Source: Candidatus Methanoplasma porotermitis
GTDB taxonomy: Archaea > Thermoplasmatota > Thermoplasmata > Methanomassiliicoccales > Methanomethylophilaceae
DNA: 34,006 nt
NCBI GenBank assembly: GCA_031290095.1
Contig: JAITOF010000053.1
Coordinates: 1-34,006 of the forward strand
Direction: 5' to 3'
Part shown: positions 8,581-16,891 of the stretch, piece after piece
How positions within the stretch are numbered: the first letter of the stretch is position 1
Layout: every line of letters starts with the position of its first letter
Program-made: the position numbers and the translations under genes
Notes under the pieces: generated by a model
What the model was told of the DNA's origin: nothing
What the model saw: only the letters and a program-made list of their open reading frames with translations
The model's database searches: none

Positions 8581-9039
8581 ATGAGGGACGTCCTGATCAT
8601 CGGCGTCAGCAGCAATGTGGGTTTCGACGGCATCGTCGAGCATTTCACAGGTCTTGGCGGCGAGGTCGTGTTGCTTGACCCAAGCATGGTATGCGGGCGC
8701 GACCACATCGTCTCTGCCGTCGCGCATGCAGACCGTGCGTTCGCCAGAGGCGCCAACCGTTCCAAGACGATTCTGACGGAGGTCATCCTCTATGCCGCCG
8801 GGGACAGGCAGATCGGCCGGGCCACGGAGAGGATGCGGCCAAAGGGGAACGACGTGGTCGCAGTGCTGTTCGGAATATCCGACCCTAAGCTTGATGCAAT
8901 ATGCGCGGAAAGGCGTGACGATCTTTTCGAGCCGTCTGCCGATAAAGCGCTGGCGCTCGGCGTGAGTCTTGTGGACGGCATACCGCCCGAGGACCTCGTC
9001 CTCGAGCATGTCGCAATGGTAGACCTTATGAAACAGTGA
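8581..9039 (+). CDS. cgi121: KEOPS complex subunit Cgi121-like
   Basis: 152 aa; SKTILTEVILYAAGDRQIGRATERMRPKGNDVVAVLFG resembles the CGI-121 family core. Confidence 0.8.
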   Translation: MRDVLIIGVSSNVGFDGIVEHFTGLGGEVVLLDPSMVCGRDHIVSAVAHADRAFARGANRSKTILTEVILYAAGDRQIGRATERMRPKGNDVVAVLFGISDPKLDAICAERRDDLFEPSADKALALGVSLVDGIPPEDLVLEHVAMVDLMKQ

Positions 9040-9060
9040 CCGGGGCTTACGCCCCGGATT

Positions 9061-9089
9061 AAAAAAAAGACGCGCCTGCCGAGGCAGGC
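9061..9089 (-). terminator. Terminator-like hairpin for the DUF35/thiolase/HMGS operon
   Basis: GCCTGCC-ga-GGCAGGC (9074-9089) followed on the minus strand by a T-run (plus-strand A8 at 9061-9068). A second hairpin CCGGGGC-ttac-GCCCCGG at 9040-9057 follows the Cgi121-like stop. Confidence 0.65.
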
Positions 9090-9095
9090 CCGGTT

Positions 9096-9500
9096 TCAGA
9101 CGTCCGGGACGAATTTGAACCCGTAGTGTATCACGCCAGACGCGCCGTCCGAGTCCAGTTTGCGCAACACCGCACGCACAGGCATCCCTATCTGGATCTT
9201 GTCCAAGTCGGCGTCCACTAGCTGGCCGGCGATGAGCACGTCGTCCTTCGTCTTGACGAACACCACTGCGTACGGCTTCAGGAAGTCGTTGCATTCGGGA
9301 GCCTCGTGTATGATCGAGAACGAGAATATGTCGCCTTTCCTGTCTATCTTGTGCTTCGACACCTTGCCGAGGCTCTCTCTGCGGCACTTGGGGCAGAAGT
9401 CACGCTTCGGGAAATACACTTTCCCGCAGCATTCGCACTTCGACCCCTCGAGGTTGTATCTTCCAGGTATCTCTCTCCACTCTCTTGCCACCGACGACAT
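9096..9500 (-). CDS. DUF35 Zn-ribbon/OB-fold protein associated with thiolase
   Basis: 134 aa; CECCGKVYFPKRDFCPKC Zn ribbon plus OB fold; overlaps the thiolase gene at position 9500. Confidence 0.93.
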   Translation of the reverse strand: MSSVAREWREIPGRYNLEGSKCECCGKVYFPKRDFCPKCRRESLGKVSKHKIDRKGDIFSFSIIHEAPECNDFLKPYAVVFVKTKDDVLIAGQLVDADLDKIQIGMPVRAVLRKLDSDGASGVIHYGFKFVPDV

Positions 9501-10669
9501 CAGACCGCCTCCAATATGCTCACGGTGACAGCGGAGCCCGTGCCTCCGACGCTCTGCGCCAAGCCGTATTTGGCATCCTTGACCTGCCTCTTGTCGGCCG
9601 TCCCTCTGAGCTGCTCTGCAACCTCCACGATCTGCGCCACGCCCGCGGCGCCGATGGGATAGCCTCTTGCTTTCAGACCGCCGGAGGTGTTAACTGCGAC
9701 CTTGCCGGATCCGACCTTGGTATCCCCGTTGAGGAACGCCTTGCCCGCCTCGCCCTTCTTGTACAGGCCGAGGTCCTGCAACGCCAATATCCCTGCCACG
9801 GAGAAGTCGTCGTGCACCTCTGCGACGTTGACGTCCTTGGCGGTTATGCCGGCCAGGGAATATGCCTTCTGTGCCGCCGCGACGGTGGCGCCGAAGGTCG
9901 TGATGTCTGGCCTTTGGAAAAGAGCGAGCGTGTCGCTCGCCTGTGCCACGGCGGAGACCTTCACGTACTTGTCAGTGTATTTCTTCGCATCCTCCAGAGG
10001 GCAAAGCACCACGGCTGCCGCGCCGTCTGTGATGGGCGCGCAGTCGAACATTCCCAGGGGCGACGCCACGGGGCCCGCTCTGAGCACGGTCTCTATAGGA
10101 ACCGCCTTCTTGAACTGCGCTCCGGGGTTGAGCTCCCCGTGGAAGTGGCTGTTGACCGCCACTGAGGCTATCTCCTCGCGGGTCGCCGTGCCTTCGTGCA
10201 TGAGCCTCCTTGCTATCATCGCATAGAGGGATGCGAGCGTGAGCCCCATCCCTGCCTCCCATTCCGCGTCTGCGGTGGAGTCCATGATGTGGTTGATAGA
10301 CGCGTCGTCCAGGTCCGTCATCTTCTCTGCTCCTCCGACGAGGACCGTGTTATGAAGCCCTGACGCGACCGCCATGACCCCTTGCCTGAATGCCACGCCT
10401 CCGGATGCCCCTCCTGCCTCGACTCTAGTGGCAGGTATGTGATGGGTCGCCATTCCTGAATAATCTGCGACGAGCGCGTCTATGTGCTGCTGGTCGATGA
10501 ACCTGCCCGCGGAGAGGTTGCCGATGAACACGCCGTCGATCTCCTCTCCTGACAGCTTGGCGTCCTCGAGCGCCTTCATCCCTGCTTCGAGCCCGAGGCT
10601 CCTGAACGATTTGTCCCAAAGCTCGCCGAACTTGGTCGCCCCTACGCCTATTATAGCTACGTCCCTCAT
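9500..10669 (-). CDS. Thiolase family protein (acetyl-CoA C-acetyltransferase)
   Basis: MRDVAIIGVGATKFGELWDKS...; EVEAGGASGGVAFRQG-type Cys-loop region lacking obvious Cys in SGG, C-terminal NTSGGLKARGYPIGAAGVAQ. Start set at 10669. Confidence 0.93.
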   Translation of the reverse strand: MRDVAIIGVGATKFGELWDKSFRSLGLEAGMKALEDAKLSGEEIDGVFIGNLSAGRFIDQQHIDALVADYSGMATHHIPATRVEAGGASGGVAFRQGVMAVASGLHNTVLVGGAEKMTDLDDASINHIMDSTADAEWEAGMGLTLASLYAMIARRLMHEGTATREEIASVAVNSHFHGELNPGAQFKKAVPIETVLRAGPVASPLGMFDCAPITDGAAAVVLCPLEDAKKYTDKYVKVSAVAQASDTLALFQRPDITTFGATVAAAQKAYSLAGITAKDVNVAEVHDDFSVAGILALQDLGLYKKGEAGKAFLNGDTKVGSGKVAVNTSGGLKARGYPIGAAGVAQIVEVAEQLRGTADKRQVKDAKYGLAQSVGGTGSAVTVSILEAV

Positions 10670-10673
10670 GTTA

Positions 10674-11726
10674 TCACTCCGACATGATGATCTTGCCCTT
10701 ATGCTTCGCATAGAGCCCGTAGTCAAGGTACACCGGGTTGGCGAGGACCTTCTCCAGGGTGGGGGCGTTCTCTCTCTTGTAACTCTTTATCGCGTCAGTG
10801 ACTGTTATGTCGAATGCGTCGCTGCCCGCGCCGGACCCGTACGACGTCACGAATATCCTGTCTCCTGGCTGCGCCTTGTCCAAAACGGCGGCGAGCCCCA
10901 AGGGGACGGAGCCGCTGTACGTGTTGCCTATGCTCGGGGTGAGCAGCCCGGTCTCGATCTGCTCCGGCAAGAAGCCAAGCATTCCAGCGACCCTTGTGGG
11001 GAATTTGCCGTTAGGCTGGTGGAACACTGCGTATTTGTAATCGCTCGGAACTGCGCCTGCTGCGGCGAGAAGCTTCTTCGCCGCCGAAGTTATGTGTTTG
11101 AAGTATGCGGGCTCGCCGGTGAACCTACCGCCGTGGAGCGGGTAAGGCTGTCCTTCCCTCCTCCAGAAGTCGGGAGTGTCTGTGGTGAAGCTAAGCGTCC
11201 TGTTGATCTTGGCGATCACGTTCTCGCTGCCGATGAGGTAAGAAGCCCCTCCCGCCGACGCGGAGTATTCCAAGGCGTCGCCGGGCGCTCCCTGCGAGGT
11301 GTCGGCGCCTATCGCGACGCCGTATCGGACCATGCCGGCCCCGACGAGCCCCATGCATGCCTGTATTCCTGCGGTCCCTGCCTTGCATGCGAACTCCATG
11401 TCCACTGCCGTCATGTCCGGAGTGGCTTCGATGGCCTCCGCGACTATGGACGCAGTGGGTTTGACGGCGTACGGATGCGACTCCGATCCGACGTACACCG
11501 CGCCTATGTCCTTCGGGTCTACGCCCGGGACGCGCGCCATCATGTTCCTAGCCGCCTCTGTCGCTATCGTCACCACGTCCTCGTCGCATCCGGGGACGGA
11601 TTTCTGATTTATCATCAGGCCTTTTCCCATGCCTTTGCCGTCCACTCCCCAGATCCTTCCGATCTCCTCAGGCCTTATCCTGAAACGGGGAACGTACGCG
11701 CCATAGCTTACAATGCCTACATCCAT
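10674..11726 (-). CDS. Hydroxymethylglutaryl-CoA synthase
   Basis: 350 aa; [36 protein letters not shown] (catalytic Cys), [28 protein letters not shown]. Confidence 0.95.
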   Translation of the reverse strand: MDVGIVSYGAYVPRFRIRPEEIGRIWGVDGKGMGKGLMINQKSVPGCDEDVVTIATEAARNMMARVPGVDPKDIGAVYVGSESHPYAVKPTASIVAEAIEATPDMTAVDMEFACKAGTAGIQACMGLVGAGMVRYGVAIGADTSQGAPGDALEYSASAGGASYLIGSENVIAKINRTLSFTTDTPDFWRREGQPYPLHGGRFTGEPAYFKHITSAAKKLLAAAGAVPSDYKYAVFHQPNGKFPTRVAGMLGFLPEQIETGLLTPSIGNTYSGSVPLGLAAVLDKAQPGDRIFVTSYGSGAGSDAFDITVTDAIKSYKRENAPTLEKVLANPVYLDYGLYAKHKGKIIMSE

Positions 11727-11727
11727 T

Positions 11728-12420
11728 TTATTTCCCTTCTTTAAGCTCGTTCATCTTTTTGACGATGTCTTCCACTGTCAGCTTGGTGGTCACGAGCGGT
11801 ATGCCCTCCAGCTTTGCCAGCTTCACGGCCAGCGGGTCGGTCTGTTCCGGTTGCTGGTATACCACCATGGCCGGGGTGAGCGGATGCGCCCTGATGGCCA
11901 CCATCGGGGAGCGGCCGAAATGCACGTTGGTGAATATCAGCGCCCTCTCGATGCTCCATCCGTATATCTTCAGGTAGTCCTCGGAGCTCAGGCTCAGAAT
12001 GGCCTTGACTGAATCCACGATCGTGTACCCGTAGATGCGCTTGGCCGGCATCCGCTCTGTGTTGAGGTTCTTGCCAGACAGGGCCTCTATGAACCTCTTC
12101 TCATCGACTCCCTCTGTGAACTCGTCCATGGCTATGATGCATTCAAGCCTCATGCTGGGCATGTATCTCGACATGACCTGGGATCCGTTGTCCGTGTCAA
12201 GTTTGATGAAAGCATCCACCATTCTGCGGACCACGTTCACTCCGGGGGACTTCCTCCTTCCCGCCTCGTAGTCGCTGATGACGGAATGCGAGATGCCCAT
12301 GGCGTCTGCCAGCTGATGCTGGGACAGCCTGAACTCCTCTCTCCATTTTCTTATCGTTTTCCCCGGTTCTGCAGAAAGAGCAATCTCCCCTGCGATCTTC
12401 TCTTTGAACTCGTCAGCCAT
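11728..12420 (-). CDS. XRE-type HTH transcriptional regulator
   Basis: 230 aa; [42 protein letters not shown]; adjacent to the HMGS operon. Confidence 0.9.
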   Translation of the reverse strand: MADEFKEKIAGEIALSAEPGKTIRKWREEFRLSQHQLADAMGISHSVISDYEAGRRKSPGVNVVRRMVDAFIKLDTDNGSQVMSRYMPSMRLECIIAMDEFTEGVDEKRFIEALSGKNLNTERMPAKRIYGYTIVDSVKAILSLSSEDYLKIYGWSIERALIFTNVHFGRSPMVAIRAHPLTPAMVVYQQPEQTDPLAVKLAKLEGIPLVTTKLTVEDIVKKMNELKEGK

Positions 12421-12488
12421 TACCCGCTAAATCAAACAGCATTATTTAATTATGTCGAATGTATAAATCGGCTATTGACGTATGATAT

Positions 12489-13883
12489 TCAATGCAGCTC
12501 TTTTCTCAATATGTCGGCTACAGTGTGGAGGACCTTCAGCCTCGCATATTTCTTGTCGTTCGACTCCACGACCGTCCACGGCGCGTGCGCGGTGTCTGTG
12601 GCCTCCAAGACTGCGTCTATGCATTCGCTGTACGTGTCCCACTTCGAACGGTTGCGCCAGTCGTCGTCGGTTATCTTCCACTGCTTCATGGGGTCCTTCA
12701 TCCTCTTCTTGAACCGCTTCATCTGTTCGTCCTGCGTTATCTCCATCCAGAACTTGACGACGATCGCGCCGTTATCTGCGAGCACTCTCTCAAAATCGTT
12801 GATCTCCTTGGGCGAACGCAGATATTCGCCTTCAGTGCACAGCCCCTCGGCACGCTCGACGAGCATCCTTCCATACCAGGTCCTGTCGTATATCGTGGCG
12901 CGACCCGCCGGCGGCAGGGTGTTCGAAAACCTCCATAGGTACGTGTGGTCCATCTCGTCCTGCGTGGGAGCCTTTATCGGAACCACTCTGTACCCGCGAG
13001 GGTTCAAAGCGTGACACAGGTGCTTTATCGCCGATCCCTTCCCTGCGGCGTCCCATCCTTCGAACCCTACCACCAGGGATCGCTCGCTGCCAGCAAGCCT
13101 CTCCTGGAGGCAGGCAAGCTCGTCGGATGCTTCGTTTATCGCTGGCTCGTAGTCGCATTCGCATCTCTTGGAGAGGTCGATGCCCGCACGTGCGTTCGGA
13201 AAAGGCCTTTCGAACGGCACGGGGACGGATTCCGGCTTATGGTCGAGCCTCTTCTCCACTATCCTGATTATCTCGGCGGCGGCCCTTCTGACTGTGTCCT
13301 TCACCTCTCCTGCGTTTATAGCCACCCACGGGCAATGGGCGGTGTCCGTCTTTTCGTTGATGTGATCCACAGCTATCTCGCGGTATTCCGTGAGGTCTAT
13401 GTGATCCAGGCACAGGAACGAACAGCTGTCCTGGTTATGTCCGTAGGACTCGCCGTGTTCCTTGATGACAGACTCCGAGGCCCGCAGAAGTATCTTGATG
13501 ACCAATGTGCCGTTGTTCGCGAGGTACGCCTCGAAGTTGTTTGCCATGTCCAACATTCCGTCGAGGTCCTCTCTCTGCCCGGAGCCGTGCCTCTCTATTA
13601 TAACTGAATACCAAGAGCGGTCGTAGAGCGATATCCTGGCGTTTGCCGGAGTGTCTCTCAGAAATCCTGCGACGAGCCACGGGTCGCGTGGCATGCCCGG
13701 GTCGAAGCGGTGATACTCCACGCCTCTGGGCTCCAGACAGCGCATGAGCTCGTTGATCACCTTGCCTATTACCCTTCCGCTGTTCCCCTCGAAGAGTATC
13801 AGTATCGGTATGCCTCTCTCGTATGCCTTCTGCTGGACACGGTTCAGTTTCTCGTTCAGATCCTTGTCTATCAGGGCGTCCAT
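12489..13883 (-). CDS. Two-domain polyphosphate kinase 2 family protein (PPK2/PAP-like)
   Basis: 464 aa; C-terminal VVGFEGWDAAGKGSAIKHL Walker A plus YDRTWYGRMLVERAEG; N-terminal second copy with degenerate FEGNSGRVIGKVI and YDRSWYSVIIERH. Confidence 0.93.
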   Translation of the reverse strand: MDALIDKDLNEKLNRVQQKAYERGIPILILFEGNSGRVIGKVINELMRCLEPRGVEYHRFDPGMPRDPWLVAGFLRDTPANARISLYDRSWYSVIIERHGSGQREDLDGMLDMANNFEAYLANNGTLVIKILLRASESVIKEHGESYGHNQDSCSFLCLDHIDLTEYREIAVDHINEKTDTAHCPWVAINAGEVKDTVRRAAAEIIRIVEKRLDHKPESVPVPFERPFPNARAGIDLSKRCECDYEPAINEASDELACLQERLAGSERSLVVGFEGWDAAGKGSAIKHLCHALNPRGYRVVPIKAPTQDEMDHTYLWRFSNTLPPAGRATIYDRTWYGRMLVERAEGLCTEGEYLRSPKEINDFERVLADNGAIVVKFWMEITQDEQMKRFKKRMKDPMKQWKITDDDWRNRSKWDTYSECIDAVLEATDTAHAPWTVVESNDKKYARLKVLHTVADILRKELH

Positions 13884-13918
13884 GCCGCCTGTATGGGGAT
13901 GAGGATATTAATAACGGG

Positions 13919-15223
13919 TCATGTCATCGCTTCGGGGGGATAGAACGTGTAAGCCCCGTTGTCGTCGTTTCCTTCCCGCAGATAGTACGAATACGGGTGG
14001 CCGTCGTGCGCGTTCCTCGGAGACAGCCCCAGGTCCAAGAAGGCTTCGACCGTGGTCTCGCCTGCGACGTACGTCAGGCCGTCCTTCTCGCCCTTGAGCA
14101 CTTCGTAAGCCATGCCTGTGCTCGGCATGTAGTCCGCGTCCACGACGACTGCGGCCATGGCATGCCCTGGAAGAATGAGTATCGCCGACTCGTAGCCGGC
14201 CGCGGCGTATATGGCGGCGGCCAGAATAGCCGTGTCCTCGCAGTCTCCGGCGCCGTTGTAAATCGTTTCTATAGGATATTGGAAGTACTCTTCCGTCCCG
14301 AACAGGAACTTGTCGGGGCCTACGCTTGACGAATACGGCGGATAGGCGAAGCATATCTGGTCGAACGCCAGCACGAAGTTCGCAAACCCGGGGTCGCTGT
14401 CGCTGTGCGGCCCGTACAAGGCAGACAGCTTCTCGGCGATATCGACCACCACGAGGTCATAATACTCTATGAACTGCGAATACTCGCTCGGAGAAGGCCA
14501 CCTCCCGTCTTTGTTCTTGTTGCGGGCGTTGTCGAAGTCCTGGTATCTGAAGCTCACGTCCAGGCTGTAGTCCTTGCCCTCGTAGGTCCACGAGTAGCTC
14601 CTCTCCACGCCCGTGGAATATTTCACTTTGCCCTCGAAGGTGTCGACGACGTTGTACTGATCAGATCCCGAATAGCATTTCACAGCAACTATGAACCACC
14701 CTGCGCCAGGAGCCGACTTCGTGCCGTCGGAGTTGTTAGTGTAGTAATGAAGGGCAGGCTCTGCCTTCCTTATGGGGTCCATGCCCGTGTACTTGGCGCC
14801 GTAGGCGTTATTGTACACGGAATGGTCTAAGTCGAAAAGCCTCCATTCGTAGAACGTGTATTCAGAGGCTTTCGCCGGATCGAGCACAAACGCGATCTCG
14901 CTGTCGCGCATCTCAACCGCCAACACCCCGGAATCCGGATAGAACGCGCCGCTGAGGAACAGCTGGTCCCCGCCCCCTAGGTCTTGGGTGTATATCCGCT
15001 CTTCGTCCTCCGACAGATACGAGAACGAGAACGAGACGGCGACTACGGCTACGGCCATTATGAGTACGACCGCGATTACCAGATATTTAGCCGAGTTCGA
15101 CTTCTTCGAGGCCTTCGGAGCATAGGCCGGACTTGACCCGGCATACGGTGCCAAGAACGCGCCGCACGACGCGCAGAACGCCGAGCCGTCCGCCACGCTG
15201 TTACCGCAACGCGAGCAAAACAT
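13919..15223 (-). CDS. Zn-ribbon, single TM, transglutaminase-like domain protein
   Basis: MFCSRCGNSVADGSAFCASCG Zn ribbon, TM YLVIAVVLIMAVAVVAVSFSF, C-terminal GAGDCEDTAILAAAIYAAAGYESAILILPGHAMAAV Cys/His pattern. Start at 15223 chosen over 15295. Confidence 0.82.
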   Translation of the reverse strand: MFCSRCGNSVADGSAFCASCGAFLAPYAGSSPAYAPKASKKSNSAKYLVIAVVLIMAVAVVAVSFSFSYLSEDEERIYTQDLGGGDQLFLSGAFYPDSGVLAVEMRDSEIAFVLDPAKASEYTFYEWRLFDLDHSVYNNAYGAKYTGMDPIRKAEPALHYYTNNSDGTKSAPGAGWFIVAVKCYSGSDQYNVVDTFEGKVKYSTGVERSYSWTYEGKDYSLDVSFRYQDFDNARNKNKDGRWPSPSEYSQFIEYYDLVVVDIAEKLSALYGPHSDSDPGFANFVLAFDQICFAYPPYSSSVGPDKFLFGTEEYFQYPIETIYNGAGDCEDTAILAAAIYAAAGYESAILILPGHAMAAVVVDADYMPSTGMAYEVLKGEKDGLTYVAGETTVEAFLDLGLSPRNAHDGHPYSYYLREGNDDNGAYTFYPPEAMT

Positions 15224-15446
15224 AGGCACCGCCATTGGCATGCAGGCTATAAGAAACATTGTACAAGCACGGAACGAGAGGGGATGACCGTCCAAGTTCG
15301 ATGACGGGGCCTTGCGAGACGCAGAACGATGCCTGTGGCGGCGCGTCCCGCCCGCACGGGCCGTCGCGCGTCTTGTCGCAACATGGCGCAGATGCGTGCG
15401 TCAATGCCTACGCGTCTTTATGCCGTGCGTCTTGGATACGGCCTTC

Positions 15447-15809
15447 ATGGCATGCAACGAAGACAAGTTCAACAAGCTGTGCGCTGAGATGGGCGGTTTC
15501 TCGCCGGATACGCTGAGGGCTATCAAAGAACTCGATCCCAAATTCATAGGCCTCATACACGACATGGACCGGGTGATGGTAGAGGACGGCGCCATAAGCA
15601 AGAAGGACAAACGGCTCATGGCCCTTGCATGCGTCGCGGTCAGGATGTGCGACGACTGCATATATCCTCAGGCAAAGGTGGCCAAAAACTACGGCGCCAC
15701 GAGGGAAGAAATACTGGAATCTATGAGGGTGGCGGTGATGATCGGCGGGGTTCCGTGCTGGTCGGCCGCAAAGAAGGGCATCACAAGGCTTTTCGACGAG
15801 TGGGAGTGA
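15447..15809 (+). CDS. Carboxymuconolactone decarboxylase / AhpD-like protein
   Basis: MACNEDKFNKLCAEMGGFSPDTLRAIKELDPKFIG...KRLMALACVAVRMCDDCIYPQAKVAKNYGATREEILESMRVAVMIGGVPCWSAA; CMD core with a CDDC pair. Confidence 0.88.
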   Translation: MACNEDKFNKLCAEMGGFSPDTLRAIKELDPKFIGLIHDMDRVMVEDGAISKKDKRLMALACVAVRMCDDCIYPQAKVAKNYGATREEILESMRVAVMIGGVPCWSAAKKGITRLFDEWE

Positions 15810-15965
15810 GTGCGAGGACGCCCGGAAGCCCCGGCCCGGCACTTACATGGCGTCCCTCTCGCGCGAGCGATTACAATTTCTTATATTGTATAAAACTATC
15901 TTGCATGATAGTCCTCTGAGGAAAAAAGCATGGCGACATCGCTCAATCGACGATCCCGCTGTGCG

Positions 15966-16036
15966 CCGAACGTTCGCAACGGTTCAGGGAAATGCGACCG
16001 TTCTCCATTTATTGTCATTATTTCCGAACGTTCGCA
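15966..16036. repeat. Repeated palindrome CCGAACGTTCGCA
   Basis: CCGAACGTTCGCA at 15966-15978 and again exactly at 16024-16036 (58-bp spacing), each containing the perfect palindrome CGAACGTTCG; imperfect reverse-oriented copy TGCGACCGTTCTC at 15993-16005. Confidence 0.8.
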
Positions 16037-16159
16037 CGATGTGGAAAAACGCTAGAGTTACGGATTGGAGCGGACCATACATCTATTATGATTATTCCTA
16101 TAAATTAGGTGTGTAATTATTCATATCGTGATATAATAATGCGTATATTGACATTTTTA

Positions 16160-16175
16160 CCGAAACATTTATATT
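16160..16175 (+). promoter_or_regulatory. BRE/TATA-like promoter of the Met-rich gene
   Basis: CCGAAACATTTATATT; expected start of transcription about 25 nt downstream (about 16197), leaving a short leader with GGGAAGGAAGGA before ATG 16225. Confidence 0.6.
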
Positions 16176-16224
16176 CTAGTTATGACTCATTGGTTTATCC
16201 CCGAGTGGGAAGGAAGGATTAGAA

Positions 16225-16731
16225 ATGAAAGCAATGAAAATGGAAAACAAGATGGACAGCGACTGCATGATGAAAATGGACATGATGATGGACAAGATGT
16301 CTATGATGATGGACAGCATGATGGGCATGAAAATGAACGGCGGCATGGAGATGTGCATGATGATGGACAAGATGTGCATGTGCATGAACAACATGTGCAT
16401 GACGATGGACAAGATGTGCATGATGAAGATGGACATGGGCATGATGGACAAGATGTGCATGATGATGGACAAGATGTGCATGATGATGGACAACATGGGC
16501 ATGATGGAGATGACCGTCAACATGACCGAGATGTGCATGATGATGGACAAGACGTGCATGATGATGAACGGCATGTGCATGATGATGGACAAGATGGCCA
16601 TGATGGAAATGCCCAAGATGGACATGATGATGAACGGCATGTGCATGATGATGGACAAGATGTGCATGATGATGGACATGATGATGACCGAGTGCATGCC
16701 CCAGAACATGGGCATGTGCGCTACGCATTAA
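16225..16731 (+). CDS. Methionine/cysteine/aspartate-rich low-complexity repeat protein (putative metal-binding or redox-buffer protein)
   Basis: 168 aa; hand count 82 Met, 15 Cys, 16 Asp, one His, no aromatic residues; repeated MMMDKMC. TATA box and purine-rich ribosome-binding region correctly spaced upstream; hairpin/T-run downstream. Confidence 0.8.
   Translation: MKAMKMENKMDSDCMMKMDMMMDKMSMMMDSMMGMKMNGGMEMCMMMDKMCMCMNNMCMTMDKMCMMKMDMGMMDKMCMMMDKMCMMMDNMGMMEMTVNMTEMCMMMDKTCMMMNGMCMMMDKMAMMEMPKMDMMMNGMCMMMDKMCMMMDMMMTECMPQNMGMCATH
16351..16680 (+). repeat. In-frame degenerate 21-bp direct repeats ATGTGCATGATGATGGACAAG
   Basis: Exact copies at 16351, 16453, 16531, 16573 and 16639; near-exact copies at 16393, 16474 and 16660; all in frame with ATG 16225. 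Confidence 0.92.
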
Positions 16732-16761
16732 TCCCAACCCGCCTGCCTTTGCGCAGGCATC

Positions 16762-16800
16762 CCCGCCCTTTCCTTTGTTGATCGGGCGGGAGTATTTTTT
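16762..16800 (+). terminator. Terminator hairpin downstream of the Met-rich gene
   Basis: CCCGCCC (16762-16768) / GGGCGGG (16784-16790) followed by T6 (16795-16800); a second hairpin GCCTGC...GCAGGC lies at 16741-16758. Confidence 0.7.
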
Positions 16801-16891
16801 CGACAGTCGTCGTTGCATTGATTCTCGTCACTCCGAACGGCGTGCGGTCCCCGCTTAACATTGATATATCCCGTTTCGATGTGGAGTAACG

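Noticed and set aside
10482-11744. 420-aa plus-strand ORF
   Set aside because: Antisense to thiolase/HMG-CoA synthase; no recognisable motifs.
9096-12420. DUF35, thiolase, HMG-CoA synthase and regulator cluster as a novel system
   Set aside because: Known archaeal mevalonate-entry gene arrangement; ordinary.
15847-16116. 89-aa ORF in the gap upstream of the Met-rich gene
   Set aside because: Low-quality composition, overlaps the palindromic repeats and AT-rich promoter region; no ribosome-binding site.
16351-16680. CRISPR-like array of regularly recurring repeats
   Set aside because: Repeats are 21 bp, in-frame coding, with no unique spacers of uniform length; explained by the Met-rich protein repeats.
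16182-16781. ORF encoding an Asp/His-rich protein (HDDGQDV repeats) as the true gene
   Set aside because: Its ATG lies only about 7 nt after the TATA box and lacks a leader or ribosome-binding site; the 16225 frame fits promoter spacing and has GGGAAGGAAGGA upstream. Kept as a caveat in findings.
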